Assembly (NCBI RefSeq): GCF_014127485.1
Contig: NZ_CP059903.1
Location: forward strand, 3,532,001 to 3,596,000
DNA: 64,000 nucleotides
Source: Nocardioides dongkuii
GTDB taxonomy: Bacteria; Actinomycetota; Actinomycetes; Propionibacteriales; Nocardioidaceae
Direction: 5' to 3'
The position numbers and the translations under genes were made by a program. Under the pieces are notes generated by a model, which was given only the letters and a program-made list of their open reading frames with translations, ran no database searches and was not told the DNA's origin. This document shows, in pieces, positions 25,959 through 35,887 of the stretch (its first letter is position 1; each line of letters opens with the position of its first letter).

Positions 25959-26498
25959 TCACTTACCAGCCTTTCCGACCTTGCGGCGGATCTGCTCGCC
26001 GGCGTAACGGACGCCCTTGCCCTTGTAGGGCTCGGGCTTGCGCAGCTTGCGGATCTTCGCGGCAACCTCGCCGACGAGCTGCTTGTCGATGCCCTGGACA
26101 CCGAGCTTGGTGGGGCTCTCGACGGCGAAGGTGATCCCCTCGGGGGCGTCGAAGATGATCGGGTGGGAGTACCCGAGCTGGAACTCCAGCTGGGTCGGGC
26201 CCTTCGACAGGACGCGGTAGCCCACGCCCACGATCTCGAGCTTCTTCTCGTAACCGTCGGTGACGCCCACGACCATGTTGTTGACCAGCGTGCGGGTCAG
26301 GCCGTGGAGCGACTTGCTGATGCGATCGTCGTCAGGGCGCTTGACGTCGAGGACGCCGTCGGCCTTCTCGATGGAGATCGGGGCGGCGACGGTGTGGGAC
26401 AAGGTGCCCTTGGGGCCCTTGACCGTCACCAGCGCGCCGTCGATCGCCACGTCGACACCCGACGGCACCGCGACGGGGAGCTTGCCAATACGCGACAT
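25959..26498 (-). CDS. rplF: 50S ribosomal protein L6
   Basis: L6, 179 residues, starting [17 protein letters not shown] and ending with [19 protein letters not shown], the conserved C-terminal signature. It belongs to the spc operon. Confidence 0.98.
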   Translation of the reverse strand: MSRIGKLPVAVPSGVDVAIDGALVTVKGPKGTLSHTVAAPISIEKADGVLDVKRPDDDRISKSLHGLTRTLVNNMVVGVTDGYEKKLEIVGVGYRVLSKGPTQLEFQLGYSHPIIFDAPEGITFAVESPTKLGVQGIDKQLVGEVAAKIRKLRKPEPYKGKGVRYAGEQIRRKVGKAGK

Positions 26499-26528
26499 GC
26501 TGTTGTTACTCCTTCGCAGTAATCGGGG

Positions 26529-26936
26529 TCACCAGACGTAGGCGAGGACTTCTCCGCCCACGCCCTTCTGGTTGGCCTGGCGGTCGGTGAGCAGGCCCTG
26601 GCTGGTCGAGATGATCGCGACCCCCAGGCCGCCGAGCACCTTCGGGAGACCCGTGTGCTTGGCGTAGACCCGCAGTCCGGGCTTGCTGATGCGGCGCACC
26701 CCGGCGATCGAGCGCTCGCGGTTGCGGCCGTACTTCAAGGTGATGGTCAGCGTCTTGCCGACCTCGCCCTCGGCGGGCTCCGCCACGTCGTACGACGTGA
26801 TGTAGCCCTCCTGCTTGAGGATGTCGGCGACACCCTGCTTGAGCTTGCTGTACGGCATGGTCACCGCATCGTGGTACGCCTGGTTGGCGTTGCGCAGACG
26901 GGTCAGCATGTCTGCGATCGGGTCAGTCATCGTCAT
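26529..26936 (-). CDS. rpsH: 30S ribosomal protein S8
   Basis: S8, 135 residues. The start [18 protein letters not shown] is common in actinobacteria; the second ATG at 26930 is a possible alternative. The C-terminus [20 protein letters not shown] is conserved. S8 binds the 16S central domain and in some bacteria represses its own operon; no such site is evident here. Confidence 0.98.
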   Translation of the reverse strand: MTMTDPIADMLTRLRNANQAYHDAVTMPYSKLKQGVADILKQEGYITSYDVAEPAEGEVGKTLTITLKYGRNRERSIAGVRRISKPGLRVYAKHTGLPKVLGGLGVAIISTSQGLLTDRQANQKGVGGEVLAYVW

Positions 26937-27014
26937 GGGACGTCGTTCTCTCTCTTCTGTGGTTTCGCACGCCTCGCGGGACGGGCGACCTTCAGCGGTC
27001 GTGGGTCCTGGGGT

Positions 27015-27200
27015 TCACCAGGAGGACTTGGTGACGCCGGGCAGCTCGCCGCGGTGCGCCATCTCGCGCAGGCAGATGCGGCACAGGCCGAACTTGCGGT
27101 AGACGGCCTTGGGCCGGCCGCAGCGCTGGCAGCGGGTGTAGCCGCGCACCGCGAACTTGGGCTTGCGGGCGGCCTTGACCCTCAGAGCGGTCTTCGCCAT
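27015..27200 (-). CDS. rpsZ: 30S ribosomal protein S14, zinc-binding type
   Basis: A 61-residue type-Z S14. Two CxxC pairs (RCQRCGRP and GLCRICLRE) form the zinc site, which marks the zinc-binding paralogue rather than the long cysteine-free form used under zinc limitation. It begins one base upstream of the rplE stop in the spc operon. Confidence 0.97.
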   Translation of the reverse strand: MAKTALRVKAARKPKFAVRGYTRCQRCGRPKAVYRKFGLCRICLREMAHRGELPGVTKSSW

Positions 27201-27201
27201 G

Positions 27202-27780
27202 TCAGTTCTCCTTGAACGGGAAGCCGAGCTGCTTGAGCAGCGCCCGGCCGTGGTCGTCGTTGGTGGCCGTGGTCACGATCGTGATGTCCATGCCGCGCGA
27301 CCGGTCGATCTTGTCCTGATCGATCTCGTGGAACATGACCTGCTCGGTCAGACCGAAGGTGTAGTTGCCACGGCCGTCGAACTGGCCCGGGTTCAACCCG
27401 CGGAAGTCGCGGATACGGGGCAGCGCGAGCGAGAGCAGGCGGTCCAGGAACTCCCACATCCGGTCGCCGCGCAGCGTGGTGTGCGCGCCGATCGGCATGC
27501 CCTCGCGCAGCTTGAACTGCGCGATGGACTTGCGGGCCTTGGTGACCAGCGGCTTCTGGCCGGTGATCGCGGTGAGGTCCTTGACCGCGCCGTCGATCAG
27601 CTTGGAGTCGCGGGCCGCCTCGCCGACGCCCATGTTGACCACGATCTTCACCAGACCGGGGACCTGCATGACGTTGGGGATCTCGAACTCGGAGCGCAGC
27701 GCGGGGAGGATCTCCTCGCGGTAGCGGGTCTTGAGACGAGGGGTGGTGGACGCGGACGCGGTGGTCTGGGTCTCGGTCAT
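27202..27780 (-). CDS. rplE: 50S ribosomal protein L5
   Basis: L5, 192 residues, a 5S rRNA-binding protein contacting the P-site tRNA. Recognised by [17 protein letters not shown] and [18 protein letters not shown]. The start overlaps the rplX stop by one base. The first 15 residues (Thr/Ser/Ala-rich) are an actinobacterial extension. Confidence 0.98.
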   Translation of the reverse strand: MTETQTTASASTTPRLKTRYREEILPALRSEFEIPNVMQVPGLVKIVVNMGVGEAARDSKLIDGAVKDLTAITGQKPLVTKARKSIAQFKLREGMPIGAHTTLRGDRMWEFLDRLLSLALPRIRDFRGLNPGQFDGRGNYTFGLTEQVMFHEIDQDKIDRSRGMDITIVTTATNDDHGRALLKQLGFPFKEN

Positions 27781-28145
27781 CAGATTTCCTTGCCGGTCTT
27801 GCGAGAGATGCGGACGCTGCGCGTCGCGGAGTACGTCGAGCCGTCGGGACGGCGCTTGGTGACCTCGTCACGGCGGAAGCCGATCCGGGTCACGCCGTCG
27901 CCCTCGACGAGCATGACGTTGGAGACGTGGATGGGGGCCTCGGCGGTGATGATCCCGCCGGTGGTGCCGGCGCGCCCGCCCTGGTTGACGACCTTGGTGT
28001 GTCGCTTGACCCGGTTGACGCCCTCGACGATCACCCGCTGCTCCTCACGGAGCACCTGGATGACCTTGCCCTCGGCACCCTTGTCCTTGCCGGCGATCAC
28101 CTTGACGGTGTCGCCCTTCTTGATGTTCACGACGTTCTTGGTCAT
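27780..28145 (-). CDS. rplX: 50S ribosomal protein L24
   Basis: L24, 121 residues, an assembly initiator of the large subunit. The KOW motif is [23 protein letters not shown]. The ATG at 28145 is preceded by GGAGGTG and overlaps the rplN stop by one base; an in-frame GTG one codon upstream is less likely. Confidence 0.97.
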   Translation of the reverse strand: MTKNVVNIKKGDTVKVIAGKDKGAEGKVIQVLREEQRVIVEGVNRVKRHTKVVNQGGRAGTTGGIITAEAPIHVSNVMLVEGDGVTRIGFRRDEVTKRRPDGSTYSATRSVRISRKTGKEI

Positions 28146-28513
28146 CACAGCACCTCCGGGGCCAGCGAGATGATCTTCATGAACTTCTTCTCGCGCAGCT
28201 CGCGACCCACGGGGCCGAAGATGCGGGTGCCCCGGGGCTCCCCGTCGTTCTTGAGGATGACGGCGGCGTTCTCGTCGAAGCGGATGTACGAGCCGTCGGC
28301 GCGACGGCGCTCCTTGACGGTGCGCACGATCACGGCCTTGACCACGTCACCCTTCTTCACGTTGCCACCGGGGATCGCATCCTTCACGGTGGCGACGATG
28401 ACGTCGCCGATGCCGGCGTAGCGCCGACCCGAGCCACCGAGAACACGGATGCAAAGGATCTCCTTCGCACCGGTGTTGTCGGCGACCTTGAGTCGCGACT
28501 CCTGCTGGATCAC
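28145..28513 (-). CDS. rplN: 50S ribosomal protein L14
   Basis: L14, 122 residues, starting [19 protein letters not shown] and ending [13 protein letters not shown], both highly conserved. It is the first gene of the spc operon. The 130-nt gap to rpsQ holds two small hairpins. Confidence 0.98.
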   Translation of the reverse strand: MIQQESRLKVADNTGAKEILCIRVLGGSGRRYAGIGDVIVATVKDAIPGGNVKKGDVVKAVIVRTVKERRRADGSYIRFDENAAVILKNDGEPRGTRIFGPVGRELREKKFMKIISLAPEVL

Positions 28514-28605
28514 TGTCTTCTCCTTGTCACCCGGTTCTCACCTGACGGTGAGCCTGGGGGAACGTGTCTATGGTCGTCCGGCTTCGCCGGGCTGACTTCT
28601 CGTTC

Positions 28606-28633
28606 CGTCGAGCCACGCTGGCTGCGCTCGACG
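28606..28633 (-). other. intergenic hairpin between rpsQ and rplN
   Basis: CGTCGAGC (28606-28613) pairs with GCTCGACG (28626-28633) around a 12-nt loop, 10 bp after the rpsQ stop, with a smaller CCGGC/GCCGG stem nearby at about 28578-28590. It marks the S10/spc boundary and could be an attenuator or a small repeat. Confidence 0.5.
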
Positions 28634-28643
28634 GTTCGACGGG

Positions 28644-28919
28644 CTACTTGGCCTTCTCGAGGACCTGGACGACGCGCCACCGCTTGGTGGCCGACAGCGG
28701 ACGGGTCTCCATCAGGAGGACCCGGTCGCCGATGCCGCACTCGTTGGTCTCGTCGTGCGCCTTGAGCTTGCTCGTGCGGCGCAGGACCTTGCCGTAGAGC
28801 GCGTGCTTGACGCGGTCCTCGACGGACACGACCACGGTCTTGTCCATCTTGTCGCTGACGACCAGGCCCTCTCGGACCTTCCGCGCGTTGCGCTCGGTGG
28901 TCGGGGTCTGCTCGCTCAT
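28644..28919 (-). CDS. rpsQ: 30S ribosomal protein S17
   Basis: S17, 91 residues, with [19 protein letters not shown] and the ending [17 protein letters not shown]. The ATG at 28919 overlaps the rpmC stop (ATGA). It is the last gene of the S10 operon. Confidence 0.97.
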   Translation of the reverse strand: MSEQTPTTERNARKVREGLVVSDKMDKTVVVSVEDRVKHALYGKVLRRTSKLKAHDETNECGIGDRVLLMETRPLSATKRWRVVQVLEKAK

Positions 28920-29164
28920 GCGGCACCATCCTCGTTGCTCTGGTTGTCGCCAGCGTCCGGAGCGGTCCGGATGCCGAGCTCGCGCTCGCGCACCACGGTG
29001 TAGATCCGGGCGATGTCCTTCTTGACCGTACGGAGCCGGCCATGGCTCTCCAGCTGGCCGGTGGCCGCCTGGAAGCGGAGGTTGAAGAGCTCCTCCTTGG
29101 CCTCGCGCAGCTTGGACTCGAGATCGATGTCGTTCATCTCGTCGAGCTCGTGAGCGGTCGTCAT
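28916..29164 (-). CDS. rpmC: 50S ribosomal protein L29
   Basis: L29, 82 residues, a helical hairpin at the exit tunnel. Core: [22 protein letters not shown]-terminal acidic tail ([13 protein letters not shown]) makes it longer than the E. coli protein (63), as in other actinobacteria. It overlaps rplP by one base and rpsQ by four. Confidence 0.96.
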   Translation of the reverse strand: MTTAHELDEMNDIDLESKLREAKEELFNLRFQAATGQLESHGRLRTVKKDIARIYTVVRERELGIRTAPDAGDNQSNEDGAA

Positions 29165-29583
29165 CAGAATTCACCTGCCTCACGGGTGATGAACCGGCAC
29201 TTCATGGGGAGCTTGTGCATCGCACGGCGCATGGCCTCGCGAGCGGTCACCTCATCCACACCGGAAAGCTCGAACATGACACGGCCGGGCTTGACGTTCG
29301 CGATCCACCACTCCGGCGAGCCCTTACCGGAACCCATGCGGGTCTCGGCGGGCTTCTTGGTCAGCGGACGGTCCGGGTAGATGTTGATCCACACCTTGCC
29401 GCCACGCTTGATGTGGCGGGTCATCGCGATACGCGCCGACTCGATCTGGCGGTTGGTCACGTAGTGTCCCTCGACCGCCTGGATGCCGAAGTCGCCGAAG
29501 GCGAGCTTCGTGCCACCCTTGGCAGCACCGGTCCGCTTGGGGTGGTGCTGCTTGCGGTGCTTGACACGACGGGGCATCAGCAT
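29164..29583 (-). CDS. rplP: 50S ribosomal protein L16
   Basis: L16, 139 residues, near the peptidyl transferase centre. It starts [19 protein letters not shown], the usual form. It lies 3 nt after rpsC. Confidence 0.98.
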   Translation of the reverse strand: MLMPRRVKHRKQHHPKRTGAAKGGTKLAFGDFGIQAVEGHYVTNRQIESARIAMTRHIKRGGKVWINIYPDRPLTKKPAETRMGSGKGSPEWWIANVKPGRVMFELSGVDEVTAREAMRRAMHKLPMKCRFITREAGEF

Positions 29584-29586
29584 GGC

Positions 29587-30426
29587 TCAGCCCTCCTGAG
29601 TCTCGGCCGGGGTGGCCGCCTGAGCGGTGTCGCCACCGGCAGGCGCCTCGGTCGCGGCAGGGGCGTCGCCACGGTCGGCACGCGCCGGGCGGTCGCCACG
29701 GGTGCCACGGGTCGGACGCTCGCCGCCGCGCTGCGGACGGCTGCCGCCACGGCCGGGAACGCCGGCGCGGGCAGCGGCCTGGGCCTGACGCTCGGCACGG
29801 GTGCCGGCGACCTCGCCCTTGTAGATCCAGACCTTCACGCCGATCCGGCCGAAGGTCGTCTTGGCCTCGTAGAAGCCGTAGTCGATGTCGGCGCGCAGGG
29901 TGTGCAGGGGCACGCGGCCCTCGCGGTAGAACTCGGTGCGCGACATCTCGGCGCCGTTGAGGCGGCCGGAGCACTGGATCCGGATGCCCTTGGCACCGGA
30001 GCGCATCGAGGTCTGCATCGCCTTGCGCATCGCACGACGGAACTGCACGCGACCGGCGAGCTGCTCCGCGACGCCCTGGGCGACCAGCTGCGCGTCGACC
30101 TCGGGGTTCTTGACCTCGAGGATGTTCAGCTGCACCTGCTTGCCGGTGAGCTTCTCGAGCTCGGTGCGGATGCGGTCGGCCTCGGCGCCGCGGCGACCGA
30201 TCACGATGCCGGGACGCGCGGTGTGGATGTCGACGCGGACGCGGTCACGCGTCCGCTCGATCTCCACCTTCGAGATGCCGGCCCGCTCCATGCCCTTGGA
30301 GAGCAGCTTGCGGATCGCGACGTCCTCGCCGACGTAGGACTTGTACAGCTTGTCGGCGTACCACCGCGACTTGTGGTCGGTGGAGATGCCGAGGCGGAAC
30401 CCGTTCGGGTTGATCTTCTGGCCCAT
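29587..30426 (-). CDS. rpsC: 30S ribosomal protein S3
   Basis: S3, 279 residues, with the KH domain ([25 protein letters not shown]) and the conserved start [15 protein letters not shown]. The final about 65 residues are rich in Arg, Gly, Ala and Pro ([20 protein letters not shown]), an actinobacterial extension that is probably disordered. S3 forms part of the mRNA entry channel. Confidence 0.98.
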   Translation of the reverse strand: MGQKINPNGFRLGISTDHKSRWYADKLYKSYVGEDVAIRKLLSKGMERAGISKVEIERTRDRVRVDIHTARPGIVIGRRGAEADRIRTELEKLTGKQVQLNILEVKNPEVDAQLVAQGVAEQLAGRVQFRRAMRKAMQTSMRSGAKGIRIQCSGRLNGAEMSRTEFYREGRVPLHTLRADIDYGFYEAKTTFGRIGVKVWIYKGEVAGTRAERQAQAAARAGVPGRGGSRPQRGGERPTRGTRGDRPARADRGDAPAATEAPAGGDTAQAATPAETQEG

Positions 30427-30863
30427 CAGGCACTCTTTCCGTTCTTGGTCGCCTTCGATGCCTTCACCACGGCGGCCGGCTGGACCACCAGGGTGATGTG
30501 GCTCGTGCGCTTGTTGATGCGGGTGGCCCGGCCCTGGGCACGGGGGCGCCAGCGCTTCATCGTCGGGCCCTCGTCGACCTGCGCCACGGAGACCACCAGG
30601 TCGCCGGTGTCGAGACCCTCGGTGGTCCCGGCGTTGGCGACGGCGCTCTCGAGCACCTTGTAGACGGTGGCCGCGGCGGCCTGCGGCGCGAACCGCAGGA
30701 GCGAGAGGGCGTCGTCCACGGCCATGCCGCGGACCATGTCGACGACGCGACGGGCCTTCATCGGCGTGATCCGCACGAAGCGGGCGGTGGCGAAGGAGCC
30801 CGGCTGGTCGCCGAGCAACGACTCACGACGGGCGCTGGTGCGCTGACGCTCAGTGGTGCTCAT
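30426..30863 (-). CDS. rplV: 50S ribosomal protein L22
   Basis: L22, 145 residues, lining the exit tunnel. Core: [22 protein letters not shown] and the tunnel hairpin [19 protein letters not shown]. The N-terminal about 25 residues are an extension. It overlaps rpsC by one base and rpsS by four. Confidence 0.97.
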   Translation of the reverse strand: MSTTERQRTSARRESLLGDQPGSFATARFVRITPMKARRVVDMVRGMAVDDALSLLRFAPQAAAATVYKVLESAVANAGTTEGLDTGDLVVSVAQVDEGPTMKRWRPRAQGRATRINKRTSHITLVVQPAAVVKASKATKNGKSA

Positions 30864-31141
30864 CGGCGACGTCCCTTCCGGTCTTCCTTCACGTGCCCGC
30901 GGTAGGTGCGGGTGGGGGCGAACTCGCCCAGCTTGTGGCCGACCATGGAGTCGGTCACGAACACCGGGACGTGCTTGCGCCCGTCGTGGACAGCGATGGT
31001 GTGGCCGATCATGTCCGGCACGATCATCGAGCGGCGCGACCAGGTCTTGATCACGTTGTGGGAGCCCTTGGCGTTCTCGGCGTCCACCTTCTTCTGAAGG
31101 TGGTCGTCGACGAAGGGGCCCTTCTTCAGGCTGCGAGGCAT
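30860..31141 (-). CDS. rpsS: 30S ribosomal protein S19
   Basis: S19, 93 residues, starting [18 protein letters not shown] and ending [18 protein letters not shown]. It is typical in all respects and lies between rplB and rplV. Confidence 0.98.
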   Translation of the reverse strand: MPRSLKKGPFVDDHLQKKVDAENAKGSHNVIKTWSRRSMIVPDMIGHTIAVHDGRKHVPVFVTDSMVGHKLGEFAPTRTYRGHVKEDRKGRRR

Positions 31142-31156
31142 TTGTCTATTTCCCTA

Positions 31157-31993
31157 TCAGCGCTTGTTCTTGCCGGACTTGCGACGGCGGATGATCTGGG
31201 AGTCGCTGGCCTTGCGCTTGCGCGTACGGCCCTCGGCCTTGCCCCAGGGGGACACCGGGTGACGACCACCCGAGGTCTTGCCCTCGCCACCACCGTGCGG
31301 GTGGTCGACCGGGTTCATGACGACACCGCGGACGGTCGGGCGCTTGCCCTTCCAGCGCATCCGGCCGGCCTTGCCCCAGTTGATGTTCGACTGCTCGGCG
31401 TTGCCGACCTCGCCGACCGTGGCGCGGCAGCGCACGTCGACGAAGCGCATCTCGCCCGAGGGCAGGCGCAGCGTGGCGCGGCTGCCCTCACGGGCGACCA
31501 GCTGGGCGCTGTTGCCGGCGGAGCGGGCGATCTTCGCGCCGCCGCCCGGCCGCAGCTCCACGCAGTGGATCGTGGTGCCGACGGGGATGTTGCGCAGCGG
31601 CAGGTTGTTGCCCGGCTTGATGTCGGCGTTGGGACCCGACTCCACCGGCGTGCCCTGCTCGAGGCCCTTCGGCGCGACGATGTAGCGCTTCTCGCCGTCG
31701 ACGTAGTGCAGCAGCGCAATGCGCGCGGTGCGGTTGGGGTCGTACTCGATGTGAGCGACCTTGGCCGGCACGCCGTCCTTGTCGTAGCGACGGAAGTCGA
31801 TGATGCGGTAGGCACGCTTGTGCCCGCCGCCCTGGTGCCGGGTGGTGATCCGGCCCTGGTTGTTGCGTCCGCCCTTCTTGGGCAGCGGACGCGTCAGCGA
31901 CTTCTCCGGCGTGGTCCGGGTGATCTCGACGAAGTCGGCCACCGAGGAGCCACGACGGCCCGGGGTGGTCGGCTTGTACTTGCGGATAGCCAT
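31157..31993 (-). CDS. rplB: 50S ribosomal protein L2
   Basis: L2, 278 residues, needed for subunit association and peptidyl transfer. The conserved His lies in [18 protein letters not shown]. Start [18 protein letters not shown] is usual for actinobacteria. Confidence 0.98.
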   Translation of the reverse strand: MAIRKYKPTTPGRRGSSVADFVEITRTTPEKSLTRPLPKKGGRNNQGRITTRHQGGGHKRAYRIIDFRRYDKDGVPAKVAHIEYDPNRTARIALLHYVDGEKRYIVAPKGLEQGTPVESGPNADIKPGNNLPLRNIPVGTTIHCVELRPGGGAKIARSAGNSAQLVAREGSRATLRLPSGEMRFVDVRCRATVGEVGNAEQSNINWGKAGRMRWKGKRPTVRGVVMNPVDHPHGGGEGKTSGGRHPVSPWGKAEGRTRKRKASDSQIIRRRKSGKNKR

Positions 31994-32022
31994 GGTTCAG
32001 TTCCTCGCGATCAGGCGCCCGG

Positions 32023-32328
32023 TCACGAGACCGGACCTCCGAAGATGTCGATGCGGTCGCCCTCGGCCAGGGAGACGATGGCGCGCTTGGTGTCCTTGCG
32101 CTTGCCGAGCCCGTTGCGGGTGCGGCGCGTCTTGCCCTGGCGGTTGAGCGTGTTGACCGAGGTGACCTTGACGCCGAAGACCTTCTCGACCGCGATCTTG
32201 ATCTCGGTCTTGTTGGCGTCGGGACGCACGATGAAGGTGTACTTGTTCGCGTCGAGGAGGCCGTAGCTCTTCTCGGACACGACCGGCGCGATCAGGATGT
32301 CGCGGTGGTCCTTGTGCAGGGTGCTCAC
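32023..32328 (-). CDS. rplW: 50S ribosomal protein L23
   Basis: L23, 101 residues, at the tunnel exit where SRP and trigger factor dock. It starts with GTG ([21 protein letters not shown]) and overlaps the rplD stop by four bases. Confidence 0.97.
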   Translation of the reverse strand: MSTLHKDHRDILIAPVVSEKSYGLLDANKYTFIVRPDANKTEIKIAVEKVFGVKVTSVNTLNRQGKTRRTRNGLGKRKDTKRAIVSLAEGDRIDIFGGPVS

Positions 32329-32957
32329 GCGGAGTCCTCCTTGGTGGTGCCACCGACGAACGCGTCGTACGCGCCCTTGCTGAAGACGATGTCGTCAGCC
32401 GAGAGGACGTCGTAGGTGTTGAGCTGGTCGACAGCGACGATGTGCACCTCGTGCGCGTTGCGCAGCGAGAGCCAGGTGACGGAGTCGGTGCGCTCGAGCA
32501 CGACCAGGAAGTTCGCCCGGTCCGCGACGAGCGCGGTCAGTGCGGCGAGCGCGGCCTTCGTCGAGGGGGCCTCGCTGTTGACGAGCCCGTCGACGACGTG
32601 GATGCGGCCGTTGCGCGCCCGGTCCGAGAGGGCACCGCGCAGGGCGGCGGCCTTCATCTTCTTGGGCGTGCGCTGGTCGTAGTTGCGCGGCTGCGGGCCG
32701 TGGACGACGCCACCGCCGGCGAACTGCGGCGCACGGGTCGAGCCCTGGCGGGCGCGGCCGGTGCCCTTCTGCTTGTAGGGCTTGCGACCACCGCCGCGGA
32801 CCTCGGCCCGCGTCTTGGTGGAGTGCGTGCCCTGGCGGGCGGCGGCCTGCTGCGCCACGACGACCTGGTGGATCAACGGGACGTTGACCTCCACGTCGAA
32901 GATCTCGGCGGGCAGGTCGACGTTCACGGCCTCCACGCGGGAGTTCTGCGTAGCCAT
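32325..32957 (-). CDS. rplD: 50S ribosomal protein L4
   Basis: L4, 210 residues, with the internal loop reaching the tunnel ([40 protein letters not shown]). In E. coli L4 also represses its operon through the S10 leader; no equivalent structure is recognised here. Confidence 0.98.
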   Translation of the reverse strand: MATQNSRVEAVNVDLPAEIFDVEVNVPLIHQVVVAQQAAARQGTHSTKTRAEVRGGGRKPYKQKGTGRARQGSTRAPQFAGGGVVHGPQPRNYDQRTPKKMKAAALRGALSDRARNGRIHVVDGLVNSEAPSTKAALAALTALVADRANFLVVLERTDSVTWLSLRNAHEVHIVAVDQLNTYDVLSADDIVFSKGAYDAFVGGTTKEDSA

Positions 32958-32959
32958 GC

Positions 32960-33619
32960 TCAGACCTCCTGGGTCTTCTTGGCGGCCGAGCGCAGGACCA
33001 CGAGGCCACCCTTGGGGCCGGGGACGGCACCCTTCAGGAGGATCAGGCCCTTCTCGACGTCGACGGCGTGCACGGTGACGTTCTGGGTGGTGACGGTGTC
33101 GTTACCCATCCGGCCGGCCATCCGCATGCCCTTGAAGACGCGGCCCGGCGTGGCGCAGGCGCCGATCGAGCCGGGCTTGCGGTGGTTGCGGTGGGCACCG
33201 TGGGAGGCGGAGACGCCGTGGAAGCCGTGACGCTTCATGACACCGGCGAAGCCCTTGCCCTTGCTGGTGCCGGTGACGTCGATCTCCTCGCCCGCGGCGA
33301 AGGTGTCGACGGCGAGCTCCTGGCCCACGGTGTACTCGGTCGCGGCGGTCGTGCGGATCTCCACGAGGTGGCGGCGCGGGGTGGTGCCGGCCTTGTCGAA
33401 GTGACCGGCCTGGGGCTTGGTCACCTTCCGACCCTCGATCTCGCCGAAGCCGACCTGGATGGCGTTGTAGCCGTCGGACTCGGGCGTGCGGACCTGCGTC
33501 ACGACGTTGGTCGAGGCGGCGATCACGGTCACGGGGACGATGCGGTTGTTCTCGTCCCAGAGCTGGGTCATGCCGAGCTTGGTGCCCAGCAGGCCCTTCG
33601 CGTTACGTTCGAAAGTCAT
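32960..33619 (-). CDS. rplC: 50S ribosomal protein L3
   Basis: L3, 219 residues, with [18 protein letters not shown] and the conserved [14 protein letters not shown] and [14 protein letters not shown] regions close to the peptidyl transferase centre. Confidence 0.98.
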   Translation of the reverse strand: MTFERNAKGLLGTKLGMTQLWDENNRIVPVTVIAASTNVVTQVRTPESDGYNAIQVGFGEIEGRKVTKPQAGHFDKAGTTPRRHLVEIRTTAATEYTVGQELAVDTFAAGEEIDVTGTSKGKGFAGVMKRHGFHGVSASHGAHRNHRKPGSIGACATPGRVFKGMRMAGRMGNDTVTTQNVTVHAVDVEKGLILLKGAVPGPKGGLVVLRSAAKKTQEV

Positions 33620-33630
33620 GTCCTCAGACC

Positions 33631-33939
33631 TCAGAGCTTGATCTCGATGTCGACGCCGGCAGGCAGGTCGAGCCGCATCAGCGAGTCGACCGTCTTCGGC
33701 GTGGGGTCGATGATGTCGATGAGGCGCTTGTGGGTGCGCATCTCGAAGTGCTCGCGGGAGTCCTTGTACTTGTGGGGCGAGCGGATCACGACGTAGACGT
33801 TCTTCTCGGTCGGCAGCGGCACCGGGCCGGCGACCTTCGCACCCGTGCGGGTGACGGTGTCCACGATCTTGCGCGCCGAGGTGTCGATCACCTCGTGGTC
33901 ATAGGCCTTGAGCCTGATGCGGATCTTCTGTCCCGCCAT
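33631..33939 (-). CDS. rpsJ: 30S ribosomal protein S10
   Basis: S10, 102 residues, the first gene of the S10 operon. Conserved: [19 protein letters not shown] and the ending [17 protein letters not shown]10 also pairs with NusB in antitermination. A sequence element shared with the rpsL leader lies 98 nt upstream. Confidence 0.98.
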   Translation of the reverse strand: MAGQKIRIRLKAYDHEVIDTSARKIVDTVTRTGAKVAGPVPLPTEKNVYVVIRSPHKYKDSREHFEMRTHKRLIDIIDPTPKTVDSLMRLDLPAGVDIEIKL

Positions 33940-34036
33940 AGGTCTCGTCCGTCCTTCTTCTCATCTGCCGCGTGCGTGTCCGGGACGTCCTCCGGCTGAG
34001 TAGGTCCCGCCCTGCTGCTCGCCACCCTGCTGGCCG

Positions 34037-34059
34037 ACCCCCGCGGTCGGGCGTGTCGC
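34037..34059 (-). promoter_or_regulatory. leader/promoter element shared with rpsL (copy upstream of rpsJ)
   Basis: A 23-nt stretch that contains, on the minus strand, GCGACACGCCCGACC followed by CGGGGGT. It differs at one position from 41788-41810, upstream of rpsL. Here it starts 98 nt upstream of the rpsJ start codon. The 3' part can fold (CCGACC with GGTCGG). The rest of the 391-nt gap 33940-34330 shows no other feature I can identify. Confidence 0.7.
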
Positions 34060-34330
34060 GGCCTCTGGACGCGACACAGGACCGGGATCCTGCTGCAGTG
34101 TTGATGGCTCCCGACGGTTTCGTCGAGATGATCGGGTCTCCCCTCCGCATCTCTGCGAAGGACGGTGCGGACGCACACCTGTCACCGAAAGCTTCCCCGC
34201 AATGGGAGAGGAGACGCGATTCAGGAGTCAAGATGTGCGCAGCCCGGCGACCCGCCGGAGCAACCGGACTATCTTGGCAGATCTCCCAGGCAGGGCCAAA
34301 TCCAGCGGCCCCCACTCCCCCGAGGTGCTC

Positions 34331-34822
34331 ATGATCATCGACGTCCCCGACGGGTCGGACCCCATCCTGCACGTGTGGGGGTCGATGGTGCCCGGCATCG
34401 GGCCCGCGGCCGCCGCCTTCTCGCAGAGCGTCTACGAGCACGGCACGCTCGGGCTGCGGGAGTTCGAGGCCGCCCGGCTCCGGGTCGCCCAGCTCAACGG
34501 GTGCGTGTTCTGCCAGGACTGGCGCACCGAGCGCGACGGCGTCCGCGTCGAGGAGGGCTTCGAGGAGGCCGTGAGCGGCTGGCGGACGGCCCGCGACCTC
34601 GACGACCGGGCCCGGCTGGCGGCGGAGTACGCCGAGCGGTTCACCCTCGACCACCACGGCCTCGACGACGCGTTCTGGACTCGGATGAAGGCCCGCTACA
34701 CCGACCGCGAGATCGTCGAGCTGTCGATGTGCCTGGGGTCCTGGATCGCCTTCGGCCGGCTCAACCGGGTGCTCGGCCTGGACGAGGCGTGCGTGCTCCC
34801 GAGCCACCTCTCGCGGCGGTGA
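34331..34822 (+). CDS. carboxymuconolactone decarboxylase / AhpD-like family protein
   Basis: A 163-residue all-helical protein of the CMD/AhpD-like family. The pair of cysteines in NGCVFCQDWR matches the CxxC redox motif of AhpD-type members, but a full AhpD proton relay is not evident. The ATG at 34331 follows GAGGTG; the frame is open to 34202, but those residues overlap the rpsJ upstream region. It is the only plus-strand gene within the ribosomal supercluster, divergent from rpsJ. It may reduce peroxide or disulfides; its function is unproven. Confidence 0.82.
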   Translation: MIIDVPDGSDPILHVWGSMVPGIGPAAAAFSQSVYEHGTLGLREFEAARLRVAQLNGCVFCQDWRTERDGVRVEEGFEEAVSGWRTARDLDDRARLAAEYAERFTLDHHGLDDAFWTRMKARYTDREIVELSMCLGSWIAFGRLNRVLGLDEACVLPSHLSRR

Positions 34823-34837
34823 GGCCCCGCCCCGGGG

Positions 34838-35887
34838 TCACTTGGTGAGCGCCAGGGACCCGTCCGGGTCGGTGTAGAGCTCCTGGCAGCCGCGCCGGTC
34901 CACCCGGCACTCCCAGAGGACGGCAGAGCCGTCCGGGCGGCGCTCGCGCCCGACGGCGGTGTCCTCGGAGGTCCAGGTGAGGCCGTCGAGGTGGTCGGGG
35001 CCGCTCATCGGCTCGCGCTCCCCGCTCACCGGGTCCAGGAGGTACACCCCGCCGTCCGTGACCCCGACGTACCGCAGGCCGTCGGGGGTGAGCCGTCCCG
35101 CCCACTCCCCCGGCTGCCGGCCGGTACGCCGCCCGGTCCGGGTGTCGAGGAACCGCAGCCCCTCCGTGGTCGCGAGGGCCAGCGCCGTCCCGGCGAGGTC
35201 ACCGTCGAGGACGCCGCCGCCCGCGCCGAGGCGACGGGTCAGGCCGGGGCCCCGCAGGGTCAGGCCGTCGGCGTCGGACTCCACCCAGGTGGTGTCGCGC
35301 ACGAGGTACAGGTCCGCGTCGGACTGCCGGTCCCACGGAACCCAGGCAGCAGCGCCCCCGGCCCAGGTGCGCACGGACCCGCCGCGCTCCTGGACGGTCA
35401 ACGTGCCGGTGCCGGCGTCGTACCAGGAGCGGTCGACGACGCCCGGCAGGAGCCGTCGCACCTCGCCCACCGCACCCCGGTCGGTGACCGGGACGCCGAA
35501 CAGGCCGCCTCGGGGATCGAGGAACGCCAGCGTGCCGTCGAGCACCCCGAGGACGGTGCGCGCCGGGTGCTGGGTGCGCTCGTAGCCGCCGGAGCCACCC
35601 ACGACGAGCCGGCCGTCGAGGACGAAGCCCGTGACCGCCGCGGGCTCCGCGACGGGGCCGGCGGCCGGTGCGGTGGCCCGGGGCGGTGCGTCCCGGACGA
35701 GACCGACCACGCCGACGGCGGCGACGGCTGCGGCCGCGGCGCCGGAGAGGGCCACCGCCGACCGGAAGGACGCCCGCCGGCGGCGCTCGGCCCGAGCGCG
35801 GGCGCGCACCGCCAGGTGGTCGGGGGGCGGGGGCGCGACGGCGTCGCGGACTGCGGACAGGGTCTCGCGGATCTCGGTGGTGCTCAT
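34838..35887 (-). CDS. membrane protein co-transcribed with a sigma factor (putative anti-sigma-like)
   Basis: A 349-residue protein. A cytoplasmic N-terminus of about 50 basic residues (IRETLSAVRDAV, RARARAERRRR) leads to one membrane helix (AVALSGAAAAAVAAVGVVGLV). About 270 extracytoplasmic residues follow, with repeated beta-strand blocks (FVLDGRLVVGGSGG, VLGVLDGTLAFLD, GGVYLLDP) that suggest a propeller. The ATG overlaps the stop of the sigma-factor gene (ATGA), so it is probably the regulator or partner of that sigma factor. The cytoplasmic part lacks the HxxxCxxC zinc anti-sigma motif, so an anti-sigma function is inferred from position and layout only. It converges with the CMD gene 15 bp away. 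Confidence 0.75.
   Translation of the reverse strand: MSTTEIRETLSAVRDAVAPPPPDHLAVRARARAERRRRASFRSAVALSGAAAAAVAAVGVVGLVRDAPPRATAPAAGPVAEPAAVTGFVLDGRLVVGGSGGYERTQHPARTVLGVLDGTLAFLDPRGGLFGVPVTDRGAVGEVRRLLPGVVDRSWYDAGTGTLTVQERGGSVRTWAGGAAAWVPWDRQSDADLYLVRDTTWVESDADGLTLRGPGLTRRLGAGGGVLDGDLAGTALALATTEGLRFLDTRTGRRTGRQPGEWAGRLTPDGLRYVGVTDGGVYLLDPVSGEREPMSGPDHLDGLTWTSEDTAVGRERRPDGSAVLWECRVDRRGCQELYTDPDGSLALTK

Noticed and set aside
33940..34330. E. coli-like S10 leader for L4 autoregulation
   Set aside because: No structure resembling the S10 leader hairpins was recognised; only the element shared with rpsL stands out.
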